From NCBI RefSeq assembly GCF_000340965.1, contig NZ_ANAY01000007.1, positions 212,612 to 276,611 of the forward strand: 64,000 bases of DNA. The letters run 5' to 3'. Under the pieces are notes generated by a model. That model worked only from the letters and a program-made list of their open reading frames with translations, did not search any database and was not told the origin of the DNA. This document shows, in pieces, positions 9,089 through 17,087 of the stretch. This stretch comes from Nocardiopsis kunsanensis DSM 44524 (GTDB lineage: Bacteria; Actinomycetota; Actinomycetes; Streptosporangiales; Streptosporangiaceae). Made by a program: the position numbers and the translations under genes. The number at the start of each line of letters is the position of its first letter. Within the stretch, counting starts at the first letter, position 1.

Positions 9089-10332
9089 AGCGGGCCCTCC
9101 GGGAAGACACGCGGCGCTGCTGCGGGCAGGGGTGCCTCGCCGGTCGAGCGCCACAGGTGGGGGAGTCGGTCGGGGTGGGGCAGCCGCAGCACCTGCCATC
9201 CACCCGAGGCCAGCACACGCTCCGCCTCGTGTACGGCCTCCTCTGAGGGCCAGGCCGCACCGGTGCACAGGACCGCCACGCGCCGCGCCCCGCCTCCGAC
9301 ACGGGCGAGGGCGCCGGCCTCGTCGGGGCCGACAGCACCCAGCACGACGGTGATCAGGCCGGGGGAGGGGCCGCGCCCGGCGGACAGCGCCGAGATGCCC
9401 GCGTGCAGGCCGGTGCTACCGGAGACCCCGGTGAGGGCGAGACCGTCGAGCACGCCCGGGAGCCCGGACACGGGCAGGTGGCCGTCGGCGCCGTACAGAT
9501 TCAGGTCGTGGCCGTCCTCGAGCGAACGTACCGCCACCGAAGCCGCCGCGGTCACCGCGGTCTCCAGGGACGAGTCCGCCTGCTCGCCCCGGTGCGCGCA
9601 GGCCCGGGTGTCCAAGAACAGGGCCTGGTGTTCGCGCTGCTGCTGTTCGTCGCGGCGCACCATGAGTTCGCCGTGTTTGGCGGTCGAGGGCCAGTGCACC
9701 CGCCGCATCTCGTCGCCGTACCGGTACTCGCGCGGGACCGGGTCCTGTTCACCGGCGCCGTTCGCCGTCCGCCTCGGTGTGTGCTCCCCCTGCGGACCGC
9801 CCCGCACACCCAGTGGGGGCAGAGCCAGCGTGCGCGGGGTGACCAGCAAGGACACGGGCGTGTCGGCCTCGCGTGTGACACGCACGCACCCCAGCGGGTC
9901 GCCGATGACCACCCGCAGCGGCCCGACGGGGTAGCGCCCACGCACCTGGGGGCGCACCAGGTAATTCACCTCGCGCACAGAACGCGCACCGAGATGTCCC
10001 ACGTCGAAACGGGGCTCCTCACCCAGCAGGACCGGGACCGTGTCGGCCAACGCCACCGAGGGCACCGGCCACAGGGGGGAGGAGTTTCCGACCCGTACCA
10101 CGACCCGCGCGGCCTGGCCGACGTGCAGACGGTGCGGGTGGACCAGACGGCTGTGCCCCACGCGTGCCTGCGCCCCCAGGAGCGTCAGTGCGGACAACGG
10201 CGGCACGCAGACCAGGAACACACCTACGGCCACGAGCTCGAACTGTTCGACGACCAGCCCCGCCACGAGGAAGGCCGAACCGAAGACCAGCATGCAGACG
10301 CCTCGCGCGGTGAGGGTTCGTCGCGGGAGCAT
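9085..10332 (-). CDS. DUF58 domain protein
   Basis: A 415-residue protein with two N-terminal membrane helices (about residues 10-55), a beta-rich middle, and the DUF58 signature REYRYGDEMRRVHWPSTAKHG, followed by a von Willebrand A-like region ending in the typical WQVLRL. DUF58 proteins are usually partners of MoxR AAA+ ATPases. Here it follows MoxR after 49 nt and overlaps the transglutaminase gene by 4 nt, so all three are probably one operon. Biochemical role unknown. Confidence 0.88.
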   Translation of the reverse strand: MLPRRTLTARGVCMLVFGSAFLVAGLVVEQFELVAVGVFLVCVPPLSALTLLGAQARVGHSRLVHPHRLHVGQAARVVVRVGNSSPLWPVPSVALADTVPVLLGEEPRFDVGHLGARSVREVNYLVRPQVRGRYPVGPLRVVIGDPLGCVRVTREADTPVSLLVTPRTLALPPLGVRGGPQGEHTPRRTANGAGEQDPVPREYRYGDEMRRVHWPSTAKHGELMVRRDEQQQREHQALFLDTRACAHRGEQADSSLETAVTAAASVAVRSLEDGHDLNLYGADGHLPVSGLPGVLDGLALTGVSGSTGLHAGISALSAGRGPSPGLITVVLGAVGPDEAGALARVGGGARRVAVLCTGAAWPSEEAVHEAERVLASGGWQVLRLPHPDRLPHLWRSTGEAPLPAAAPRVFPEGPL

Positions 10333-10381
10333 GGGCCCTCTCTCGGGATCTGGTCGGGAGTGCCGGAGCCGGCGCCGGTGG

Positions 10382-11374
10382 TTACTGGGGGCCGGGGACC
10401 GGCAGACGCGCCACGATGCGGGACACGATCTGCTCAGGGGTCAGGCGTTCCATCCGGGCCTCGGGTCCGGGCAGCAGGCGGTGGGCCAGGACCGGAACGG
10501 CCAGGGCCTGCACGTCGTCGGGCACCACGTAGTGGCGGCCGTCGAGGGCGGCGTGGGCACGTGCGGCGCGCACCAGGTGCAGAGTAGCGCGCGGCGAGGC
10601 GCCCAGGTCCAGTTCGGGGGCGGTACGAGTGGCGTTGACCAGGTCCACGACGTAGCGGCGCATCCCGGGGGCCACGTGCACCTCGCACACCCGATCGGCG
10701 ATGTCGCGGAGCTGGGCGGCGTCGGCCACCGGGGTCAGTGCCTCCAGCGGCGAACCGGCACTGTGGGAGTCGATCATGTCGAGCTCGTCCTGCGGCGCCG
10801 GGTACCCGACCGAGACGCGGGCCATGAAACGGTCCCGCTGCGCCTCGGGCAGGGCGTAGGTGCCTTCCATGTCACCGGGGTTCTGCGTGGCCACGACCAT
10901 GAAGGGCCGCTCCAGCGGGCGGGTCTGCCCGTCCGCGCTGACCTGCCGTTCCTCCATGCATTCCAGGAGAGCCGACTGGGTCTTGGGTGAGGCGCGGTTG
11001 ATCTCGTCGCCGAGCACGATGTTGGCGAAGACCGGTCCCGGATTGAACTCGAACTCGTGGCGGTCCTGGTGGTAGACGCTCACCCCGGTGATGTCACTGG
11101 GAAGCAGGTCGGGGGTGAACTGCACGCGCTGTACCGAGCAGTCCACGGCGCGGCCCAGTGCTTTGGCGAGCATCGTCTTGCCCACGCCCGGCACGTCCTC
11201 GATGAGGAGGTGTCCTTCGGCCAACAGCACGGTCAGGGTGAGGCGTAGGACATCGGGTTTGCCTTCGATGACCGTTCCGATGGCTCCACGAATGCGTTCG
11301 GCCACGGCGACGACTTCGCCGACCTGACCGCGGACGCCACCCCCTTGGCCGTCGTTCTGTGTGCCGAGTGACAC
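10382..11374 (-). CDS. MoxR-family AAA+ ATPase
   Basis: A 330-residue MoxR chaperone-like ATPase. Walker A is GVGKT at residues 63-67, Walker B is LGDEIN near 121-126, sensor 1 is ATQNP, and LPEAQRDRFMARV is the family arginine-finger region. The GTG start is preceded on its strand by GGGAGGGG. MoxR proteins assist metal insertion or complex assembly, usually with DUF58/VWA partners, and such a partner lies directly downstream. Confidence 0.94.
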   Translation of the reverse strand: MSLGTQNDGQGGGVRGQVGEVVAVAERIRGAIGTVIEGKPDVLRLTLTVLLAEGHLLIEDVPGVGKTMLAKALGRAVDCSVQRVQFTPDLLPSDITGVSVYHQDRHEFEFNPGPVFANIVLGDEINRASPKTQSALLECMEERQVSADGQTRPLERPFMVVATQNPGDMEGTYALPEAQRDRFMARVSVGYPAPQDELDMIDSHSAGSPLEALTPVADAAQLRDIADRVCEVHVAPGMRRYVVDLVNATRTAPELDLGASPRATLHLVRAARAHAALDGRHYVVPDDVQALAVPVLAHRLLPGPEARMERLTPEQIVSRIVARLPVPGPQ

Positions 11375-11431
11375 AAGACCCCTCCCGCTCCCTGTGGCTC
11401 CGCGTAGCGGGTAACCGGTGCTTTCGAACCG

Positions 11432-11459
11432 AGGCTAGGCCGAATCCGGTTGATTGCAA
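11432..11459 (-). promoter_or_regulatory. Promoter of the moxR-DUF58-transglutaminase operon
   Basis: On the minus strand TTGCAA (11459-11454) and TAGCCT (11437-11432) are separated by 16 nt, a good sigma-70-type match. The predicted start is about 50 nt upstream of moxR. The promoter diverges from that of mraZ, so the 374-nt gap 11375-11748 is a shared control region. Confidence 0.55.
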
Positions 11460-11667
11460 ACCACGATTGCCGGAATCGGTCGCCGTTGTGGCCCAGGAGG
11501 GACAAGAGCGACCGAAAAGGTTCGCCCTGCCTCCGTGGGCGCTCCCGTGCCCTGATGTCCGCCGTGTGCGTGTGCATCCGCATGCCACCCCTGGCGCTCC
11601 CTGACGCTCCACCGCTTTGACCTGCGGAAATGCTGAAGCGTGAGGGCTCTGTGCGCGATATTGACTG

Positions 11668-11695
11668 TTGACCGTGGAGCGGAGTGGAGTAGGGT
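11668..11695 (+). promoter_or_regulatory. Promoter of mraZ and the dcw operon
   Basis: TTGACC (11668-11673) and TAGGGT (11690-11695) are separated by 16 nt. The expected transcript start is near 11702. The spacer and -10 are covered by the MraZ repeats, which suggests repression by promoter occlusion. Confidence 0.55.
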
Positions 11696-11709
11696 GGAGC
11701 GAAGTGGTG
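11674..11709 (+). promoter_or_regulatory. MraZ operator: four direct repeats with 10-bp period
   Basis: GTGGAG occurs at 11674-11679, 11684-11689 and 11694-11699, and GTGGTG at 11704-11709, each start exactly 10 bp after the last. This matches the known MraZ box (repeats of GTGG[A/T]G with 4-nt spacers, one helical turn apart). The array overlaps the putative core promoter, as expected for MraZ autorepression of the dcw operon. Confidence 0.85.
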
Positions 11710-11748
11710 GAAGAGGCTCCCCACGTACAGGGGCGAGGAGGTGAGCGT

Positions 11749-12180
11749 GTGTTTCTCGGCACTCATACGCCTCGCCTCGACCCGAAGGGGCGCCTGTTCC
11801 TGCCCGCGAAGTACCGCGACGAGTTGTCGGGGGGCCTGGTGATCACCAAGGGCCAGGAGCACTGCCTCTACGTCTTTCCCGCCGCGGAATTCGCCCGCTT
11901 GACCCGGGCCCTGCGCGAGGCGCCGGTCACCGACAAGGCAGTGCGCGACTACAGCAGGATCCTCTTCGCCAGTGCCTCGGACGAGTCGTGCGACAAGCAG
12001 GGGCGGGTCACCGTCCCGCCCCAGCTCCGCGCCTACGCGGGGCTGGAGCGCGACTGCGTGGTCATCGGGGCCAACACACGCCTGGAGATCTGGTCCTCCC
12101 AGGCCTGGGCCGACTACGAGGCCCAGCAGGAGCCGGTCTTCGCCCGTCTGTCGGAGGAGGTGCTGCCCGGGGCGCTGTGA
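11749..12180 (+). CDS. mraZ: MraZ, transcriptional regulator of the dcw cluster
   Basis: DNA-binding protein with two AbrB-like SpoVT domains, 143 residues. [20 protein letters not shown] and the second repeat [18 protein letters not shown] are the duplicated DXXGR signatures. The GTG at 11749 gives the conserved N-terminus and sits 4-6 nt after GAGGAGGTG at 11735-11743; an upstream in-frame ATG at 11668 overlaps the promoter and is unlikely. It is the first gene of the cluster, directly downstream of its operator. Confidence 0.95.
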   Translation: MFLGTHTPRLDPKGRLFLPAKYRDELSGGLVITKGQEHCLYVFPAAEFARLTRALREAPVTDKAVRDYSRILFASASDESCDKQGRVTVPPQLRAYAGLERDCVVIGANTRLEIWSSQAWADYEAQQEPVFARLSEEVLPGAL

Positions 12181-12456
12181 GGGCGGCGGGCCCCACCCGC
12201 CGAACGCACGGCCCAACGTCGACCCCTTGCAAACCGAGGCCGGCCGGGCCTCGCCGAGCACGGCACACACGAGCTGGCGCGACTTCCCCGGTGCCAGGTC
12301 GTGGGAGCCTGACCACCCAAAAGGTGGACAATGGCGGCTGTGCTCGGTGGGCCCGGCCGGGCTCGGTCCGGGCCACGCGAACACACCGGCCGCGCCGCCC
12401 GGACGGACGCGGCCACGACGGCGAAGACGGCACGGAGCGTGGAGGAACACCACCGC

Positions 12457-13527
12457 ATGGGGGAGACCCGGCAGCACGATCGTTCCGAGGGGGACGACTC
12501 GCGAAACACCCGTACAGGCAGCAACACACAGAGCTCCGAGGTCGCCGACCGCGTCCGCGCGGCCAGGGAAGGGCTCGACCCCCTCCACGTGCCGGTCATG
12601 CTCGACCGCATCGTCGAACTGCTCGCCCCCGCCCTCACCGAACCGGGCGCCGTCCTGGTCGACGGCACCCTCGGCCTGGGCGGGCACGCCGAGGCCCTGC
12701 TCAAAGCCTGCCCCGAGATGCATCTGGTGGGGGTGGACCGCGACACCAGCGCGCTGGAACGCAGCGCCGAACGCCTCGCGCCCTACGCCGACCGCACCCA
12801 CTTCGTGCACGCGGTCTACTCCGACCTCCCCGAGGCCCTGGAACAGGCGGGGGTCACCGGTGCCCAGGCCGTCCTGCTCGACCTGGGGGTGTCCTCACCA
12901 CAGCTGGACGAGACCGACCGCGGTTTCGCCTACGCACACGAGGCCCCGCTCGACATGCGCATGGACCGCACCCAGGAGCTGACCGCCGCCGACGTGGTCA
13001 ACAACTACCCCGTAGCCGACCTCACCAGAGTCCTGCGGGTGCACGGCGAGGAACGTTTCGCCTCCCGCATCGCCCGCGCCATCGAACGCCGTCGCGCCCA
13101 GGGGCCCCTGGACTCCACCAGCGAACTCGCCGAGCTGGTCCGTGAGGCGATCCCGGCCGCGACCCGGCGCACCGGTGGACACCCGGCCAAACGCACCTTC
13201 CAGGGCCTGCGCATCGAGGTCAACGCCGAGCTGTCCATCCTCGAGGACGCCTTGCCGGCTGCGCTCTCGAGCCTGGACGTGGGCGGCCGTATCGCCGTGT
13301 TGTCCTACCACTCCCTGGAGGACCGCATGAGCAAGCGCGCCCTGGCGGCCCTGGCCAAGGACACCACCCCCGCAGATCTGCCCGTACCCCTCCCGGACCG
13401 GCAGCCCGAGATCCGCCTCCTGACCCGGGGGGCGGAACTCCCAACGGACGAAGAGAACGAACAGAACCCGCGCGCCCGCTCGGCCCGGCTCAGGGCCGCC
13501 GAACGGGTGCGCGCTCCGTCGCGGTGA
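12457..13527 (+). CDS. rsmH: 16S rRNA (cytosine-1402 N4)-methyltransferase RsmH
   Basis: Methylates C1402 of 16S rRNA in the P site. The ATG at 12457 has GGAGG at 12441-12445 and gives 356 residues, with about 43 poorly conserved residues before [15 protein letters not shown]. The SAM-binding [44 protein letters not shown] and [11 protein letters not shown] motifs are all present. An upstream in-frame ATG at 12331 is possible but without support. The 276-nt gap after mraZ shows no gene. Confidence 0.94.
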   Translation: MGETRQHDRSEGDDSRNTRTGSNTQSSEVADRVRAAREGLDPLHVPVMLDRIVELLAPALTEPGAVLVDGTLGLGGHAEALLKACPEMHLVGVDRDTSALERSAERLAPYADRTHFVHAVYSDLPEALEQAGVTGAQAVLLDLGVSSPQLDETDRGFAYAHEAPLDMRMDRTQELTAADVVNNYPVADLTRVLRVHGEERFASRIARAIERRRAQGPLDSTSELAELVREAIPAATRRTGGHPAKRTFQGLRIEVNAELSILEDALPAALSSLDVGGRIAVLSYHSLEDRMSKRALAALAKDTTPADLPVPLPDRQPEIRLLTRGAELPTDEENEQNPRARSARLRAAERVRAPSR

Positions 13528-13539
13528 CAGGGAGAGCAG

Positions 13540-13965
13540 ATGAGCACCACGAGCAGGAAGAGCCGCAGGCCCACACGCGGTCGCAGAACCGCGCGGCCCA
13601 CCCGGAGCAGGCCCCCGCGTCCGGCACCGGGCGCGGTGGGCGGAGGTACGGCGGCGAGCCCCACACGGGCCCCGCGTATCCCCTTCGTCCTGCTCGTGCT
13701 GTGCCTGATGGTGTCGGCGCTGGTGAGTCTGCTGGTCCTGCGCAGTGTCGTGGCCCAGGAGGCCTACGCCATCACGAGTCTGCAGTCGCAGAACCGGGGG
13801 TTGTCCTACCAGGAACAGGAGCTCCAGGACGAGGTCGCACACCTGGAGGACAGCGACAGGATCGCCGAGGAGGCCGAAGAGATGGGGATGGAGCAGGGGG
13901 AGGCTCCGCTCTTCCTCGACCCGGACGAGGGTGAGGTCGTCGGAGGTCAGGGAGGCGCCGAGTGA
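13540..13965 (+). CDS. ftsL: FtsL-like cell-division protein
   Basis: A 141-residue bitopic protein with a basic Arg/Pro-rich cytoplasmic N-terminus, one membrane helix (about residues 47-68) and an extracytoplasmic heptad-rich coiled coil (about 73-115). This topology and its place between rsmH and ftsI are those of FtsL, which with FtsB and FtsQ activates FtsWI. Sequence identity is weak in the family, so the call relies on topology and context. GGGAGAG lies 4 nt before the ATG. Its stop overlaps ftsI (GTGA). Confidence 0.85.
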   Translation: MSTTSRKSRRPTRGRRTARPTRSRPPRPAPGAVGGGTAASPTRAPRIPFVLLVLCLMVSALVSLLVLRSVVAQEAYAITSLQSQNRGLSYQEQELQDEVAHLEDSDRIAEEAEEMGMEQGEAPLFLDPDEGEVVGGQGGAE

Positions 13966-15929
13966 GTTCGTCCCGCGACCGGCGTCCCCGTGACCCCCGC
14001 AGGCCGGGAGCGGCGAGCCGGTCCGGTTCGCGCCCCGACAAGCGCCCCCAACGTGAACCGCGCCGCCCCGACGGCGGCGCCCGGGGACGGCCCTCCGGCC
14101 GCTCGGGCGCCGCCCGCCCGGGCGCGCGCGAACGCAGGGGCGGGACCGTGCGCAGATCGGCCCCGAAACCCCCGCCGCCGCTGTTGCGCCGTACGTTCCG
14201 GCGCGGCGACCCGAAGAAGCGCATCAAGATCGGCGGGGTGCTCATCGTGGCGATCATGGTGCTCTTCGCCGGCCGCCTGACCCAGATCCAGGGGTTCGAG
14301 GCCGAGGAGTACGCGGCGGCCGCCTCCGACATGCGCCTGCAGACCATCGACGTGCCGACGCTGCGGGGCCAGATCACCGACGCCGACGGGAACCCGTTCG
14401 CGCTCTCGACCGAGGTGCGCACCGTCTTCGTCGACCCCGAGGAGGTCGAACCGGAAGAACGCGACCAGGTCGTCTCGGAGCTGACCGAGTACTTCGACCT
14501 GAACGCCGACGAGGTCGCCGCGAAGGTCGACGCCACACCCAGCCGGTACCAGGTCGTCACCGAGGGGGTCCGGCCCGACGACTGGTACGAGTTCCGGGAC
14601 CTGGGACTGTCGGGCGTGGGTGCCGAGGTCGACTACGAGCGCGTCTACCCCGACGAGACGGGCGCAGCCGACCTGGTCGGGTTCGTCGGTGCGGAAGGCT
14701 ACGGCCTGGAAGGGCTGGAGGGCTACCTGGACGGGACCCTGGCCGGTGAGGCCGGCAAACGCCAGGTGGAGGTCGCCAACGACGGGACACAGATCCCCAT
14801 GGCAGGCGGGCTGGTGCGCGAGCCCGAGCCGGGCCGGGACGTGCGCCTGACCCTGGACCGCGACATCCAGTGGAAGGCGACCCGGGCCCTGGCCGATCAG
14901 GTCGAGTCCCTGGACGCCGAGGGCGGCAGCGCCATCGTCTCCCGTCCCGACGGAGAGATCCTGGCGATGGCCGACCACCCGTCCTACTCCCAGGGGGACA
15001 TCGGGGACAGCACCGCCGAGGACTGGTCCAACGGGGCGGTGGCCGAGACCTTCGAGCCCGGCAGTACCAACAAGGTCATCACCATCGGTTCTGCGCTGGA
15101 GGAAGGAACGACCACACCCGAGAGCGTGTTCACGGTGCCCTACTCGATGGAGTACTACGACCAGACCTTCCGCAACTCCGAGAACAACGGCACCCAGCGC
15201 CTGACGGTCAACGGCATCATGGCCCAGTCCAGCAACGTGGGCACCATCAAGATCGCGGACGAGGTCGGGGCCCAGGACCTGCACGCCTACATGGACCGGT
15301 TCGGACTGGGCCGGCCCACCGGCCTGGACGTGCCGGGGGAGGAATCCGGTGTGCTGACCGACCCCGACGACTGGTGGGGTACCCAGCTGCCGTCGGTCTC
15401 CATCGGACACGGCCTGTCGGTCAACGCCGTACAGATGGCGTCGGTCTACGCGACCATCGCCAACGGCGGCGAACGTGTGGAACCCACGGTCATCGACGGA
15501 ACCGTCGCCCCCAGCGGCGAGTTCACCCCGGCAGAAGAACGCGAAAGCACCCGCGTGCTGAGCGAGGAGAGCGCGGACCAGCTCTCCCTCATGCTGGAGG
15601 CGGTCACCAGCGACGAGGGCACCGCGCCACAGGCACGCATCGACGGTTACCGGGTGGCGGGCAAGACCGGTACCGCCAACCGGATCGACCCGGAGACCGG
15701 GAGCTACGAGGACGGCGGATACACCGCGACCTTCGCCGGGTTCGCCCCGGCCGACGACCCGGAGATCGTCGTGCAGGTCGTTCTGCACAACCCGAAGAAC
15801 TCCTACTACGGCGGTGAGGCGGCCGGTCCGGTCTTCAACGACATCATGAGTTTCGCACTCAAGTCCGAGCAGGTGCCGCCGACGGGGGAGGACCCGCCCG
15901 CGCTCCGTCTGCTGGAGGAGGAGAAATGA
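13962..15929 (+). CDS. ftsI: Septal peptidoglycan transpeptidase FtsI (PBP3)
   Basis: Class B penicillin-binding protein, 655 residues. A long basic N-terminus is followed by a membrane anchor (about residues 86-108), a dimerisation domain, and the transpeptidase domain with SXXK Ser368 (PGSTNK), SXN at 423-425 (SSN) and KTGT at 568-571. No PASTA domains are present. It cross-links septal wall with FtsW. The GTG start overlaps ftsL by 4 nt. A strong hairpin follows, so it may end the mraZ transcript. Confidence 0.95.
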   Translation: MSSSRDRRPRDPRRPGAASRSGSRPDKRPQREPRRPDGGARGRPSGRSGAARPGARERRGGTVRRSAPKPPPPLLRRTFRRGDPKKRIKIGGVLIVAIMVLFAGRLTQIQGFEAEEYAAAASDMRLQTIDVPTLRGQITDADGNPFALSTEVRTVFVDPEEVEPEERDQVVSELTEYFDLNADEVAAKVDATPSRYQVVTEGVRPDDWYEFRDLGLSGVGAEVDYERVYPDETGAADLVGFVGAEGYGLEGLEGYLDGTLAGEAGKRQVEVANDGTQIPMAGGLVREPEPGRDVRLTLDRDIQWKATRALADQVESLDAEGGSAIVSRPDGEILAMADHPSYSQGDIGDSTAEDWSNGAVAETFEPGSTNKVITIGSALEEGTTTPESVFTVPYSMEYYDQTFRNSENNGTQRLTVNGIMAQSSNVGTIKIADEVGAQDLHAYMDRFGLGRPTGLDVPGEESGVLTDPDDWWGTQLPSVSIGHGLSVNAVQMASVYATIANGGERVEPTVIDGTVAPSGEFTPAEERESTRVLSEESADQLSLMLEAVTSDEGTAPQARIDGYRVAGKTGTANRIDPETGSYEDGGYTATFAGFAPADDPEIVVQVVLHNPKNSYYGGEAAGPVFNDIMSFALKSEQVPPTGEDPPALRLLEEEK

Positions 15930-15940
15930 ACCGGTAGGCC

Positions 15941-15978
15941 CCTCCGGCGCCGTCCGCATACGGGGGCGGCGCCGGAGG
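15941..15978. terminator. Hairpin between convergent ftsI and mmuM
   Basis: CCTCCGGCGCCG (15941-15952) pairs perfectly with CGGCGCCGGAGG (15967-15978), a 12-bp stem. A small CCG/CGG stem can form inside the 14-nt loop. It sits 12 nt after the ftsI stop and 6 nt after the minus-strand mmuM stop, so it can terminate both. Confidence 0.7.
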
Positions 15979-15983
15979 CCGGG

Positions 15984-16904
15984 TCAGGAGGAACCCACGG
16001 CCTGGTCGAGGTGGGTGCGGACCGAGGCTATGTGTTCCGGCCCGGTGCGGCAGCACCCGCCCACGAACGCTGCGCCCGCACGCCACCACTCCACCGCGGC
16101 CGCGCCGAACTCGGCCGGCTCACTCGTGCCCGTCCACCGCCGGGAGGCGGCGTCCCACACCTCCCCGGAATTGGGATAGGCCACCGCGTCCACCCCTGCC
16201 TCCGCGATCGTGCGCACCAGGGCGGGTACGTGGTGCGGGGCCACACAGTTGACCCCCACCGCCAGCAGGGAGCCCTCGGCATACGCGGGAGCGAGCTCGG
16301 CCACCACCTCCCGCAACGGGCTCCCGTCGCTGATCCGGGACCCGTCGCGGCACGACAGGCTCACCCACGTACGCGCCCCCGGCGTCTCCTCGGCCAACCG
16401 TCGCAGCGCCCGCGCCTCGGGCAGGGAAGGCACCGTCTCGCACGCCATCAGATCCGCACCGGAGTCGGCCAGGATCCGCCACCGTTCCCGGTGCCACCGG
16501 TACAGGCCCTCCTCATCCAGGTCGTAGGCGCCCGTGTACTCCGACCCGTCCGCGAGGAAGGCCCCGTACGGCCCCACCCCCGCGGCAACCAGCCCTGCCC
16601 CGTGCGCGTCCCGTTCTGCCCGCGCGAGCTCCACCGAGCTCGCCACCACCCGCGCGGCCTCCGCCCGGGTCAGACCGCGCGCCGTCAACGCGGGCACACT
16701 CGCCTGGTAGCCGGCGGCGATCGCCACGTCGGCACCCGCCTCGAAGAAGTCCCGGTGCGCCCGGCGGATCACCCCCGGGTCCTGCACCAGCAGCCGGGCC
16801 GACCACAGGGGGTCGTCCAGATCACAGCCGTAGGCCTCCAACCGGGTGGCCAACCCGCCGTCCAGGACACGAGGTCCTTCTCGTGCCTCCTCCGTGCCCC
16901 TCAC
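15984..16904 (-). CDS. mmuM: Homocysteine S-methyltransferase
   Basis: Makes methionine from homocysteine using S-methylmethionine (or SAM) as donor. It is 306 residues, near the MmuM length. LDGGLATRLEAYG is the typical start of the barrel, GVNCVAP carries the first zinc cysteine, and GGCCRTGPEHI carries the other two. The GTG at 16904 has GGAAGG at 16912-16917; the in-frame GTG at 16910 is too close to it. It lies in reverse orientation inside the dcw cluster, between ftsI and murE, which is unusual. Confidence 0.92.
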   Translation of the reverse strand: MRGTEEAREGPRVLDGGLATRLEAYGCDLDDPLWSARLLVQDPGVIRRAHRDFFEAGADVAIAAGYQASVPALTARGLTRAEAARVVASSVELARAERDAHGAGLVAAGVGPYGAFLADGSEYTGAYDLDEEGLYRWHRERWRILADSGADLMACETVPSLPEARALRRLAEETPGARTWVSLSCRDGSRISDGSPLREVVAELAPAYAEGSLLAVGVNCVAPHHVPALVRTIAEAGVDAVAYPNSGEVWDAASRRWTGTSEPAEFGAAAVEWWRAGAAFVGGCCRTGPEHIASVRTHLDQAVGSS

Positions 16905-17075
16905 GGTCACCCCTTCCGTCACTGGGGACCGGTGGCCGTCCCACCGGGTCCGGCGAAGCTTTACGTGCGAACCGGGGACGCAACGCCGCGCCCCCGGTAA
17001 CCTCGGCGGGAAAGCCGCTCGCGTGAACCCCGTCGCACCCAGCGTGGAAATTACCGAGCGGCTCCCGACACCCGT

Positions 17076-17081
17076 TACCCT
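17076..17081 (+). promoter_or_regulatory. -10 element of a leaderless murE promoter
   Basis: TACCCT (TANNNT) ends six nt before the murE GTG. No Shine-Dalgarno precedes that GTG, so the mRNA probably begins at the start codon. The -35 is not clear; TTACCG at 17051-17056 is 19 nt away. Confidence 0.45.
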
Positions 17082-17087
17082 CCACAC

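Noticed and set aside
11674..11709. Short regularly spaced repeats considered as a CRISPR-like array
   Set aside because: Units are 6 bp with 4-nt spacers and match the MraZ operator in front of mraZ. No cas genes are present.
12331..12456. N-terminal extension of RsmH from an upstream ATG
   Set aside because: The added sequence is low in conservation and has no ribosome-binding site. The ATG at 12457 has GGAGG upstream.
13947..15959. Open frame of 670 codons antisense to ftsI
   Set aside because: Covers ftsI, which has SXXK, SXN and KTGT motifs. The antisense product has no recognisable motif.
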